From SKVL01 sp964559575 (GTDB lineage: Bacteria > Patescibacteriota > Minisyncoccia > Phycocordibacterales > CSBR16-193), in contig CAZLGQ010000025.1 in the NCBI GenBank assembly GCA_964559575.1, forward strand, positions 1 through 7,882: 7,882 nt of DNA, in the 5' to 3' direction. The notes under the pieces are model-generated. The model worked only from the letters and a program-made list of their open reading frames with translations, had not been told where the DNA came from and searched no databases. Both the position numbers and the translations under genes were made by a program. This document shows positions 1 to 5,998 of this stretch, one piece after another. Numbering within the stretch: the stretch's first letter is position 1; each line of letters begins with the position of its first letter.

Positions 1-2
1 CA

Positions 3-31
3 TTGCCCTTTGTTTTTAATTAAAGTATTAT
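3..31 (+). promoter_or_regulatory. Putative promoter of the UMP kinase gene
   Basis: A -35-like TTGCCC (3-8) is followed after 17 bases by a -10-like TATTAT (26-31). Transcription would start near 38, leaving about 33 bases before the ATG at 71. An overlapping TATATT (29-34) is an alternative -10. The same TTGCCC hexamer with a 17-base spacer occurs before the tRNA gene in this window. The call rests on hexamer matching alone, close to the window edge. Confidence 0.4.
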
Positions 32-70
32 ATTGGTTGATTGATTTTGTTGGTTAATAAAAATAGATCT

Positions 71-820
71 ATGTTAAAAAAAGATGATGGGTCTGATGGT
101 AAAAATAGAATAAAAAAAAGTGAAACTATAATTGTGTCTGTGGGAGGTTCTTTAATAGTTCCCAAAGAAATTAATTTAAGTTTTTTATCAGCTTTAAAAA
201 AATGTTTAGTAGAACAAATCGCTTATAATAAGCGATTTGTTCTTGTATGTGGGGGAGGGTATACAGGTAGAGTTTATCAAAAGTCTGCATTGGAAATGAA
301 TAAAATTTCATCAGAAGAATTAGATTGGATAGGTATATATGGAACTTGGTTAAATACCAGAATGGTAAATGCAATTTTTGAAAATTTAAGTAGATCGGAA
401 ATAATAACCGATCCTACGAAATCTGTTAGTTTAACATCTAAAAAACCAATAGTTGTGGCTGGTGGTTGGAAACCGGGTCGTAGTACTGATTATGTTGCTA
501 CTATGTTGGCTAAAAAATTTGGAGCATCACGTTTAGTTAATTTGACTAATATTGATCATATTTATGACAAAGATCCAAATAAATATTCAGATGCTAAAAA
601 GATCAAGGATATAAATTGGCCAAAATTCAGATCTCTTTTACCAAAAGATTGGGACCCGGGTTTACATACACCGTTTGACCCCATAGCCTCCAAAGAAGCT
701 GAAAAGATCGGCTTAACAGTAGCTATTATTAATGGTAATAAAATGAAACAGTTTGAGTATTTTATAGATCAAAAAAAGTTTAATGGTAGTTTAATCAAAC
801 CTGTTGATAATTGTTTGTAA
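71..820 (+). CDS. pyrH: UMP kinase, archaeal type (amino-acid kinase family)
   Basis: Phosphorylates UMP to UDP with ATP in the cytoplasm, the step that feeds pyrimidine nucleotide synthesis. Seen in the protein (numbered from a possible TTG start at 41; subtract 10 for the ATG at 71): an N-terminal VGGS phosphate loop (34-37), GGG (71-73), GGWKPGRSTD (141-150), TNIDHIYDKDP (169-179) and an FDP near 212-214. These match the amino-acid kinase fold, and the GG-x-x-PG-x-x-TD block resembles archaeal UMP kinases more than the usual bacterial PyrH. I chose ATG 71 (249 residues) because archaeal homologues begin almost at the VGGS strand, so the extra ten residues from TTG 41 gain no family support. 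Neither start has a clear Shine-Dalgarno site. The lysine-rich 18-residue lead is unusual. A strong inverted repeat lies inside the gene at 211-243. A related amino-acid kinase specificity is possible but less likely. Confidence 0.85.
   Translation: MLKKDDGSDGKNRIKKSETIIVSVGGSLIVPKEINLSFLSALKKCLVEQIAYNKRFVLVCGGGYTGRVYQKSALEMNKISSEELDWIGIYGTWLNTRMVNAIFENLSRSEIITDPTKSVSLTSKKPIVVAGGWKPGRSTDYVATMLAKKFGASRLVNLTNIDHIYDKDPNKYSDAKKIKDINWPKFRSLLPKDWDPGLHTPFDPIASKEAEKIGLTVAIINGNKMKQFEYFIDQKKFNGSLIKPVDNCL
211..243 (+). repeat. Perfect 15-bp inverted repeat within the UMP kinase coding region
   Basis: The arm AGAACAAATCGCTTA (211-225) and its exact reverse complement (229-243) flank a three-base TAA loop, so the message could fold into a 15-bp hairpin with no mismatch. 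It spans the helix-to-strand segment just before the GGG motif. Because the repeat is near-palindromic, both strands encode almost the same peptide in the matching frame: EQIAYNKRFVL on the plus strand and EQIAYYKRFV on the minus. Its function is unknown. Confidence 0.9.
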
Positions 821-824
821 TAAA

Positions 825-853
825 TTGCTAAATATAAAATTTTACTTTATATT
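825..853 (+). promoter_or_regulatory. Putative promoter of the small zinc-ribbon gene
   Basis: TTGCTA (825-830), a 17-base spacer and TATATT (848-853) form a plausible sigma-70-type promoter just after the UMP kinase stop codon. Transcription would begin near 860, giving a leader of about 65 bases to the ATG at 925. It overlaps the AT-only hairpin at 830-856, so the two readings compete. Confidence 0.4.
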
Positions 854-856
854 TTT
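830..856 (+). terminator. Possible weak terminator after the UMP kinase gene
   Basis: AAATATAAA (830-838) and TTTATATTT (846-854) form a 9-bp stem with a 7-base loop, followed by two more T residues. The stem contains no G-C pair, so it would be weak, and in such AT-rich DNA it could arise by chance. Confidence 0.3.
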
Positions 857-903
857 GGTTAGATGTTCTGTTGGTTTCGTTGTTGTGGCAAATTTAACTC
901 AGT

Positions 904-915
904 GGAAAGGAAAGG
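904..915 (+). promoter_or_regulatory. Strong Shine-Dalgarno site
   Basis: The purine tract GGAAAGGAAAGG contains two AAGG cores. The second lies 9 bases before the ATG at 925, the first 5 bases before the ATG at 916. It is the only strong ribosome-binding site seen in the window; the other genes have none, or a short AGG-type match too close to the start. Confidence 0.7.
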
Positions 916-924
916 ATGGGTGTT

Positions 925-1131
925 ATGAAGTATAGTGAGAAAGTAGTTAAGTTCTGTCCGGCCTGTCGGAGTTTCTTCGTTCGCATTAAGGTGAACGGTG
1001 TTGTAAAAGAAAGGCCGGTCTATGATGACGGAGGTCGTGATAGTTCCGAGTATCCTTCGGCTCACTGCCACGAATGCTATCAAAACTACCTAAAAGAAGT
1101 TTCTTCTTTGGGAGGTTTGATGGCATATTGA
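925..1131 (+). CDS. Small zinc-ribbon-like protein, unknown function
   Basis: A 68-residue protein (71 if translation begins at the in-frame ATG 916; that numbering is used here). It carries CPAC at 14-17 and HCHEC at 50-54, two CxxC pairs about 33 residues apart, the pattern of a zinc ribbon. The second half, with histidines beside the cysteine pair and then an aromatic-lysine tail, faintly recalls the SHGICPEC motif of zinc-ribbon tails on some bacterial signalling proteins; that is inference. I favour ATG 925 because the AAAGG core lies 9 bases upstream. There is no signal peptide or membrane segment, so it is probably cytosolic. The gene is isolated: it has its own promoter upstream, a terminator downstream, and the ATPase operon converges on it. 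GC is about 50% over 961-1080, against about 28% in a sample of the UMP kinase gene (301-360), and it uses many C-ending codons. That suggests transfer or high expression. I do not recognise a specific family. Confidence 0.75.
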   Translation: MKYSEKVVKFCPACRSFFVRIKVNGVVKERPVYDDGGRDSSEYPSAHCHECYQNYLKEVSSLGGLMAY

Positions 1132-1159
1132 GTTAGACTGAGACACTCTTTTTTGAAGT

Positions 1160-1194
1160 GGCCTTTTGGAAATATTCGAAGGGCCTTTGTTTTT
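1160..1194 (+). terminator. Rho-independent terminator of the zinc-ribbon gene
   Basis: GGCCTTTTGGA (1160-1170) pairs with TTCGAAGGGCC (1175-1185) around an AATA loop. This gives an 11-bp stem with three G-U wobbles, followed by TTTGTTTTT (1186-1194). On the opposite strand the wobbles become A-C mismatches and no T tract follows, so it works for the rightward gene and not for the converging ATPase operon. Its T tract overlaps the stop codon of the ATPase D gene. Confidence 0.8.
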
Positions 1195-1822
1195 AATTAT
1201 TTTCTTCCTCTTTTTCTTCTATCATAGTTTTGATACGCATTGTGCTTACCGTGGCGTCTCTGGCCTGTTCTTCCAGTCTTAAGTCTATAAATCTAATGGA
1301 TTCTTTAAGTCTTGGTATCCTTACATTTTCCAGAGCACTTGTTCTACGGCGAGTTTTTTCTATTTCTTCAGCTAAGTTTTCTATTGTTTTTTCTAATTCT
1401 GCTAAACGGGTTAGTTTGGGTATTAATTTTTCAAGTTCTGTTATTGCATTATCTAGTTCTCCACTTGTTTCCAGTAGACCATAGGAAAAAACATAACCGT
1501 TTTTTTGTAGATCAAATTTAGGTACAGGTACTGACATAACTGATTTTGTAGTTACGTTAAGTTTTAATTCCGTACCCGGCATCATCATTGCTATGTCTTG
1601 AGTTTTTTCAGCAACAGTAGAAGAGGCTTTGGTATAGGATTTTAGAGCTAATGGTAGAGTTTGATCTATCTCAGCTCTTAGATCACGAGCTTCTTTGATT
1701 ATTGCCATAAAGGTTTTTATCAAACCGTCTCGTTTGTCTTTTAGTAACTTGTATCCCTTTTCAGCTGTCCTTAGTTCTTTTTTAAGGTTAAGTAAGTTTA
1801 TTCTGGTAGGGCTAACTTTCAT
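1193..1822 (-). CDS. ntpD: A/V-type ATPase subunit D (central rotor shaft)
   Basis: Subunit D is the long two-helix axle inside the A3B3 head, which couples ATP turnover to rotation of the membrane ring. The 209-residue length is normal for the family. The N-terminus (about 5-35) carries the family signature, PTRINLLNLKKEL followed by YKLLKDKRD; the C-terminal helix (about 165-195) has the matching NVRIPRLKESIRFIDLRLEE block. Both end segments are charged, heptad-like helices as expected for the coiled-coil shaft, and residues about 60-130 form the middle domain. It follows subunit B after 43 bases and is last in the leftward operon. The ATG has no visible Shine-Dalgarno site, and no terminator for this strand is apparent after the stop. 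The tail is rich in glutamate (EEKEEENN), a common ending. The partner subunit F, which normally binds D, is not encoded in the window. Confidence 0.93.
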   Translation of the reverse strand: MKVSPTRINLLNLKKELRTAEKGYKLLKDKRDGLIKTFMAIIKEARDLRAEIDQTLPLALKSYTKASSTVAEKTQDIAMMMPGTELKLNVTTKSVMSVPVPKFDLQKNGYVFSYGLLETSGELDNAITELEKLIPKLTRLAELEKTIENLAEEIEKTRRRTSALENVRIPRLKESIRFIDLRLEEQARDATVSTMRIKTMIEEKEEENN

Positions 1823-1865
1823 AAGTATTTACTGTTTTTATAGATTAAAAAATAAAGAATATTTA

Positions 1866-3233
1866 TTATTTCATATATTTTTCCATCATAGCCGGTTTGA
1901 CTCTTTTCATTGATTCTTTAGGTAGTAATTTTAATAACTCCCAACCAAGATCAAGTGACTGTTCAATGGATCTGTCCTCTCTTTCACCTTGATTAACAAA
2001 CTGTTTTTCAAAAGCATCGGCAAATTTCATATGAGCTTTATCACTTTCGGTTAGAGAAGCTTCACCTAAAACAACAGCTAATTCTCTTACTTCCTTACCA
2101 ATAGCATAGGAAGCAAAAAGTTGATCTCTTAAACTTGAATGGTCTTCACGGGTTTTACCTTCTCCCACACCGGCTGACCATAATCTGGAAAGGGATCCCT
2201 GAACATCTACCGGAGGAAAGGATCCTTTGGTGTTTAGTTCTCGGGATATAATAAACTGACCTTCGGTAATATATCCTGTTAGGTCGGGGATAGGGTGGGT
2301 TTTATCATCATCCGGCATAGATAATATTGGTATTTGGGTTATTGTACCGGCTTGGTTTTTGATTCTACCTGCTCTTTCATATAAATTAGCTAAGTCGGTA
2401 TATGTATAACCGGGATAACCTCTTCTACCCGGTACCTCTTTTCTGGCTGAAGAAATTTCTCTAAGAGCTTCACAGTAGTTAGTCATGTCGGTTAAGATAA
2501 CTAAAACGTGCATGTTTTGATCAAAAGCTAAATATTCAGCTGTGGTTAAAGCCAGTCTTGGAGTGGTTATTCTTTCAATTACTGGATCAGCGGCAGTATT
2601 CATGAACAAAACCGAACGTTTTAAAGCTCCAGTGCTTTCAAATTCCTGTCTAAAATATTCGGCCTCATCAAAAGTAACACCCATAGTACCAAATACTATG
2701 GCAAACTGTTCTCCTGATACAACTTTGGCTTGACGGGCGATTTGAGCCGCTAATTTGGCGTGTGGTAAACCGGAACCTGAAAAGATAGGTAATTTTTGCC
2801 CTCTAACTAGAGTGTTCATTACATCAATAGAAGAAATACCGGTATGAATAAAGTCGTTTGGAAATTCTCTGCTCCAAGGATTGATAGCTGCTCCTTCTAT
2901 CGGCCTTTTTGTTTCCGGAATTATTTTCGGACCTTCATCTATTACTTTTCCTCCACCGGAAAATATTCTACCTAACATATTTGGAGATAGGTCTAGGTTG
3001 GCAACTTCTCCACGAAAACGTACTACTGCATTTTCTATCTGAGCTCCGTCAGTTTTATCAAACATCTGAACAATAGCCTTGTTTTCTTGAGCTTCAAGTA
3101 CTTTACCTAGACGAGGTTTGTCTTCTCCGGGTATGCTTACTTCTACTATTTCTTCATATTTAACCCCTTTAACGTCAGATACAACTACAAGAGGTCCAAC
3201 TATAGATTCTACTGTTTTGTATTGTTTCTCCAT
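1866..3233 (-). CDS. ntpB: A/V-type ATPase subunit B (regulatory nucleotide-binding subunit)
   Basis: Subunit B alternates with A in the hexameric head. It binds nucleotide at the interface but does not itself hydrolyse it. The 455 residues are full length. The N-terminal beta-barrel (about 1-75) is followed by the RecA-like core. The former P-loop position reads SGSGLPHAK (152-160), which lacks the Walker A GKT, exactly as in B subunits. Other family blocks are VPGRRGYPGYTYTDLA (267-282), YITEGQF (321-327) and SLSR (347-350), where R350 corresponds to the arginine finger reaching into the A active site. The C-terminal helical domain (about 370-455) is intact. The gene starts 23 bases after the A stop codon, so it is co-transcribed. 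The ATG has no convincing Shine-Dalgarno site, as for the other ATPase genes. The absence of a Walker lysine separates it from F-type beta and from subunit A. Confidence 0.97.
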   Translation of the reverse strand: MEKQYKTVESIVGPLVVVSDVKGVKYEEIVEVSIPGEDKPRLGKVLEAQENKAIVQMFDKTDGAQIENAVVRFRGEVANLDLSPNMLGRIFSGGGKVIDEGPKIIPETKRPIEGAAINPWSREFPNDFIHTGISSIDVMNTLVRGQKLPIFSGSGLPHAKLAAQIARQAKVVSGEQFAIVFGTMGVTFDEAEYFRQEFESTGALKRSVLFMNTAADPVIERITTPRLALTTAEYLAFDQNMHVLVILTDMTNYCEALREISSARKEVPGRRGYPGYTYTDLANLYERAGRIKNQAGTITQIPILSMPDDDKTHPIPDLTGYITEGQFIISRELNTKGSFPPVDVQGSLSRLWSAGVGEGKTREDHSSLRDQLFASYAIGKEVRELAVVLGEASLTESDKAHMKFADAFEKQFVNQGEREDRSIEQSLDLGWELLKLLPKESMKRVKPAMMEKYMK

Positions 3234-3256
3234 ATAATCAAGTGATCTTTAATAAA

Positions 3257-5089
3257 TTAATTAAAATTTTCTTTTAAACTCTCCAGACTTTGTTCTAAGC
3301 CTCCGATTTCTGTTTTAGCATCTTCTATGAATTGATCAAAGTCTTCTTTTTGTTTCATGGTTTTAAGACTTGGTAGGGTTTTAAAAGAAGGTAGTTCAAG
3401 TATATCTTTAAACTTAAGTTCAGCTGAAGAGGTGATAGGTTTTAGAAGTTCATATACTTTCATTATTGATCTGAGTATATTGTACTGACGATCCATTGAA
3501 GAGTAGGCATCTTCACTATCAAAGGCATTTTGAAATAGGAAATCTTCACGAATAGATTTAGCAATTTCCATAACAAGTCTTTCGCTGTTAGATAATGATT
3601 CCATACCAACCAATCTAACTATTTCCTGCAGACCGGCTTCCTGTTGAAGAAGATCCATTGCTTGACTTCTTATTTCCGGAAAGTCCTGTCCTACTTTTTC
3701 TCTCCAGTAATTAGTGATGTTATCCAAGTATAGTGAGTATGAATTTAACCAATTTATGGAAGGGAAGTGTTTTTGATAAGCCAGAGAAGCGTCTAATCCC
3801 CAAAAACATTTAGTTACTCTTAAGGTAGCTTGACTGACCGGTTCTGAAAGATCTCCACCGGGAGGAGATACGGCACCGATAACTGTTAAGGCGCCATCAC
3901 GGTCATCAGAACCTAAACAGGTATATCTTCCGGCTCTTTCATAAAAACCGGCGGTTCTGGATGCTAAATATGCAGGATAACCTTCTTCTCCGGGCATTTC
4001 TTCTAAACGACCTGCGATCTCACGCATAGCCTCAGCCCAACGAGATGTTGAGTCTGCCATCATGGCTACTGAATAACCCATATCTCTATAATATTCGGCA
4101 ATAGTGATTCCGGTATAAACACTTGCTTCTCTAGCGGCAACCGGCATATTGGAAGTATTGGCAATCAAAACTGTTCGGCGAATCAAAGGATCTCCGGTAT
4201 TAGGATCAATTAGTTCCGGAAATTCATTTAATACTTCTGTCATTTCGTTACCTCGTTCTCCACATCCAATATAGACTATGATCTGAGCATCACTATATTT
4301 GGCTAGTGACTGTTGAGTGATGGTTTTTCCTGTACCAAACGCACCCGGAATACATCCTGCACCACCCTTAGCTATAGGAAAAAAAGTATCAATTGATCTG
4401 GTTCCGGTTATTAAAGGTTCAACCGGGAATATTTTTGCTTTTGTTGGTCTGGGACTTCTAATTGGCCAATACTGAAGCATTGAAAGTTCAACACTCTTTC
4501 CTGACTCAGTTTTAACAGTGGCTATTTTATCTTCAATGGTGTATTCACCAGCTGTTTTAATTTCGGTTATTTGACCTGAAATTTTAGGTGGGACCATAAT
4601 ACTGTGGGTTATAGTACTGGTTTCCTGTACTTTTCCTAAAATATCTCCACCTGATACCTGTTGACCGTTTTTGGTTGTTGGTTCAAATTTCCATTTTTTT
4701 TCTCTATCCAAACCGTCTGCTTCAATTCCACGAGTGATAAAGTAACTGTCAGCTTTCTTTTCTATTTCTTTTAGAGGTCTTTGGATACCATCATATATAG
4801 ATTCCAGTAAACCGGGACCAAGAGCTACTGACATGGTTTGACCTGTTGCTTCTACTATGTCTCCAGGTTCTAAACCGCTGGTATCTTCATAGACTTGAAT
4901 AGAGGCAATTTCACCTTTTAATTCAATTATTTCACCCATTAATTTCATTTTAGAGACTTTGACGATCTCATACATTTTGGTACCGGTTAGTCCGCGGGCT
5001 TGAATTAGGGGTCCACTTATTCTGGTTATGGTACCAACGGTTTTATCTTTTTGATCTTCATTTGTTTTAGAATTAGATGACGTAGACAT
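3257..5089 (-). CDS. ntpA: A/V-type ATPase catalytic subunit A
   Basis: Catalytic subunit of the rotary head, which hydrolyses or makes ATP coupled to H+ or Na+ movement. The 610-residue protein has every key element. Walker A is GAFGTGKT (249-256, K255), with the catalytic glutamate E278 in GERGNE 23 residues after that lysine, as in other A subunits. Walker B lies around VAMMADSTSR (341-350, D346), followed by MPGEEGYPAYL (365-375). The insert typical of A subunits, the bulge domain, occupies about 110-200 and distinguishes A from F-type beta. The beta-barrel starts at GTITRISGP (19-27), so residues 1-17 form a polar Ser/Lys-rich extension; no later ATG would fit. The GAFG loop differs from the commoner GPFG form, though related bacterial enzymes vary here. 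It is first in the operon with subunits B and D. No Shine-Dalgarno site is visible before the ATG. Whether it pumps or synthesises cannot be read from this gene. Confidence 0.97.
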   Translation of the reverse strand: MSTSSNSKTNEDQKDKTVGTITRISGPLIQARGLTGTKMYEIVKVSKMKLMGEIIELKGEIASIQVYEDTSGLEPGDIVEATGQTMSVALGPGLLESIYDGIQRPLKEIEKKADSYFITRGIEADGLDREKKWKFEPTTKNGQQVSGGDILGKVQETSTITHSIMVPPKISGQITEIKTAGEYTIEDKIATVKTESGKSVELSMLQYWPIRSPRPTKAKIFPVEPLITGTRSIDTFFPIAKGGAGCIPGAFGTGKTITQQSLAKYSDAQIIVYIGCGERGNEMTEVLNEFPELIDPNTGDPLIRRTVLIANTSNMPVAAREASVYTGITIAEYYRDMGYSVAMMADSTSRWAEAMREIAGRLEEMPGEEGYPAYLASRTAGFYERAGRYTCLGSDDRDGALTVIGAVSPPGGDLSEPVSQATLRVTKCFWGLDASLAYQKHFPSINWLNSYSLYLDNITNYWREKVGQDFPEIRSQAMDLLQQEAGLQEIVRLVGMESLSNSERLVMEIAKSIREDFLFQNAFDSEDAYSSMDRQYNILRSIMKVYELLKPITSSAELKFKDILELPSFKTLPSLKTMKQKEDFDQFIEDAKTEIGGLEQSLESLKENFN

Positions 5090-5138
5090 ATATTGGAGTT
5101 TTTTAAGTCAATGATAATTTATTTCTTAATGCACCTAC

Positions 5139-5166
5139 ATTATACATATTTATTATGATATAACAA
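5139..5166 (-). promoter_or_regulatory. Putative promoter of the ATPase A-B-D operon
   Basis: Reading leftward, TTGTTA (5166-5161) precedes a perfect TATAAT (5144-5139) after 16 bases. Transcription would begin near 5131, leaving about 40 bases before the ATG at 5089. It lies on the operon side of the strong terminator at 5206-5244, which supports independent transcription of the ATPase genes. Confidence 0.6.
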
Positions 5167-5205
5167 GAATTAATAATAAAAATTTAATTAAATAAAAGAA
5201 ACATT

Positions 5206-5244
5206 AAAAAACACCTTGGTTGATTTAATACCAAGGTGTTTTTT
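5206..5244 (-). terminator. Strong rho-independent terminator after the SOD-like gene
   Basis: A perfect 15-bp inverted repeat (AAAAAACACCTTGGT, 5206-5220; its complement, 5230-5244) has a 9-base loop. Reading leftward, the stem ends in a run of six U residues, the textbook intrinsic form. The symmetry means it would also work rightward, but no rightward gene precedes it. It insulates the ATPase promoter from read-through. Confidence 0.93.
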
Positions 5245-5272
5245 GTTGTTTTTTTAATTTTTTACGTAAAGA

Positions 5273-5869
5273 TCAATTTATAGATTTAATATAATTCTGT
5301 TCAATATTTAACCAATTTAGGTTATTGAAGAAATCTTCAACGTACTGTGTTTTACCGCTAGGTTGATAGTCGTAAACAAAAGAATGCTCCCACATATCTA
5401 TCATAAGTATAGGTTGAAGTCCGGTTAAATGACCGATCTGTTGTTCATCTATCCAGGAGTTTAGTAAAATATTATTTTGACTGTCATGGTATAAAATTCC
5501 CCAACCAATACCACGAGTAGTAGCCATCTGTTTAAATTCTGATTCCCAGTTATTAAAGTCACCCCATTGGCTTTCGATCGCGGTTTTTAGTTGACTTTCT
5601 GTGGATAACTCTGCCGGACCATCTTCTAAGGCTTTGAAATAGTATTCATGATTTCGCATTCCGTCAAATTCAAAACCCAAACGTCGACGCAGTTCACCAA
5701 TTTCGTATTTATTGGTATCTGAGTTCTGTTGTAATTTGGTTATCTGTTCCAAAATATAGTTAGTGTGTTTAACGTAACCACTGTATAGTTTCAAATGTTC
5801 TTCCACCGAAGTACAAGATAACTTACCTTTGAATTCTTGAGGAAGATTAAATTGTTTTTCTTTATACAT
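5273..5869 (-). CDS. Iron/manganese superoxide dismutase family protein, variant metal site
   Basis: Family members convert superoxide to hydrogen peroxide and oxygen with an active-site Fe or Mn. The 198-residue length fits, and the protein has no signal peptide, so it is cytosolic. Seen: the second ligand His74 in MRNHEYYF, and the C-terminal ligands Asp158 and His162 in the DMWEH signature, followed by the typical YDYQPSGK and FFNNLNW blocks. Oddly, the first ligand histidine of the N-terminal helix is not found. Aligning Y38 with the conserved second-sphere tyrosine puts Ser30 where that histidine should be; nearby His25 and His35 are out of register. Gly70, four residues before His74, is the Mn-enzyme pattern. 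Gln143, Gln144 or His147 may replace the usual outer-sphere residue. Expression is separate: a strong terminator follows, and a divergent J-domain gene lies upstream. No Shine-Dalgarno site is seen. It may be a working dismutase with altered ligands or a relative with another role. Confidence 0.85.
   Translation of the reverse strand: MYKEKQFNLPQEFKGKLSCTSVEEHLKLYSGYVKHTNYILEQITKLQQNSDTNKYEIGELRRRLGFEFDGMRNHEYYFKALEDGPAELSTESQLKTAIESQWGDFNNWESEFKQMATTRGIGWGILYHDSQNNILLNSWIDEQQIGHLTGLQPILMIDMWEHSFVYDYQPSGKTQYVEDFFNNLNWLNIEQNYIKSIN
5600..5608 (-). other. Perfect DnaA-box 9-mer inside the SOD-like gene
   Basis: The minus strand reads TTATCCACA, the high-affinity DnaA-box consensus. It sits in coding sequence and may be chance; a second perfect copy lies at 6812-6820. 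Confidence 0.3.
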
Positions 5870-5902
5870 AATATTTTTAATTAAGAGATTAGTAATTTAT
5901 TA

Positions 5903-5930
5903 ATTATAATTTTTTATTTTATCATATGAT
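5903..5930 (-). promoter_or_regulatory. Divergent promoter region of the SOD-like gene, with small palindrome
   Basis: Leftward TATAAT (5908-5903) is a good -10 for the SOD-like gene, giving a leader of about 27 bases, but no convincing -35 is visible at 16-18 bases. Next to it is a perfect 10-bp palindrome ATCATATGAT (5921-5930), about where a -35 would lie, which could be a small operator between the divergent genes or chance in AT-rich DNA. Confidence 0.3.
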
Positions 5931-5960
5931 TTTTTTAAAAAATATAAGTATAATATGTGT

Positions 5961-5991
5961 TTGTGATATTTTTTTGATTTAAATATATAAT
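5961..5991 (+). promoter_or_regulatory. Putative promoter of the J-domain gene
   Basis: TATAAT (5986-5991) ends seven bases before the ATG at 5999, so transcription would begin at or next to the start codon. A TTGTGA (5961-5966) lies 19 bases upstream of it, a long spacer. A second TATAAT at 5949-5954, also without a good -35, would instead give a leader of about 38 bases. Confidence 0.35.
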
Positions 5992-5998
5992 TGAGGTT

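Noticed and set aside
41..70. TTG start extending the UMP kinase by ten residues
   Set aside because: No ribosome site and no family support for the extension; the ATG at 71 already gives a longer lead than usual.
249..256. Catalytic loss in ATPase subunit A from GAFG in place of GPFG (residue positions 249-256 of the protein)
   Set aside because: The lysine, threonine and catalytic glutamate are intact, and related bacterial A subunits vary at this position.
171..374. Minus-strand open frame opposite the UMP kinase gene
   Set aside because: It exists largely because the inverted repeat reads similarly on both strands; the rest has no family resemblance and it lies wholly within a convincing gene.
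859..1083. Minus-strand open frame opposite the small zinc-ribbon gene
   Set aside because: The plus frame has a strong ribosome site, paired cysteines, a promoter and a terminator; the minus frame has none of these.
1850..1870. AT-only hairpin between the ATPase B and D genes as an attenuator
   Set aside because: AATAAA/TTTATT is only six A-T pairs; likely chance, and B and D should be made together.
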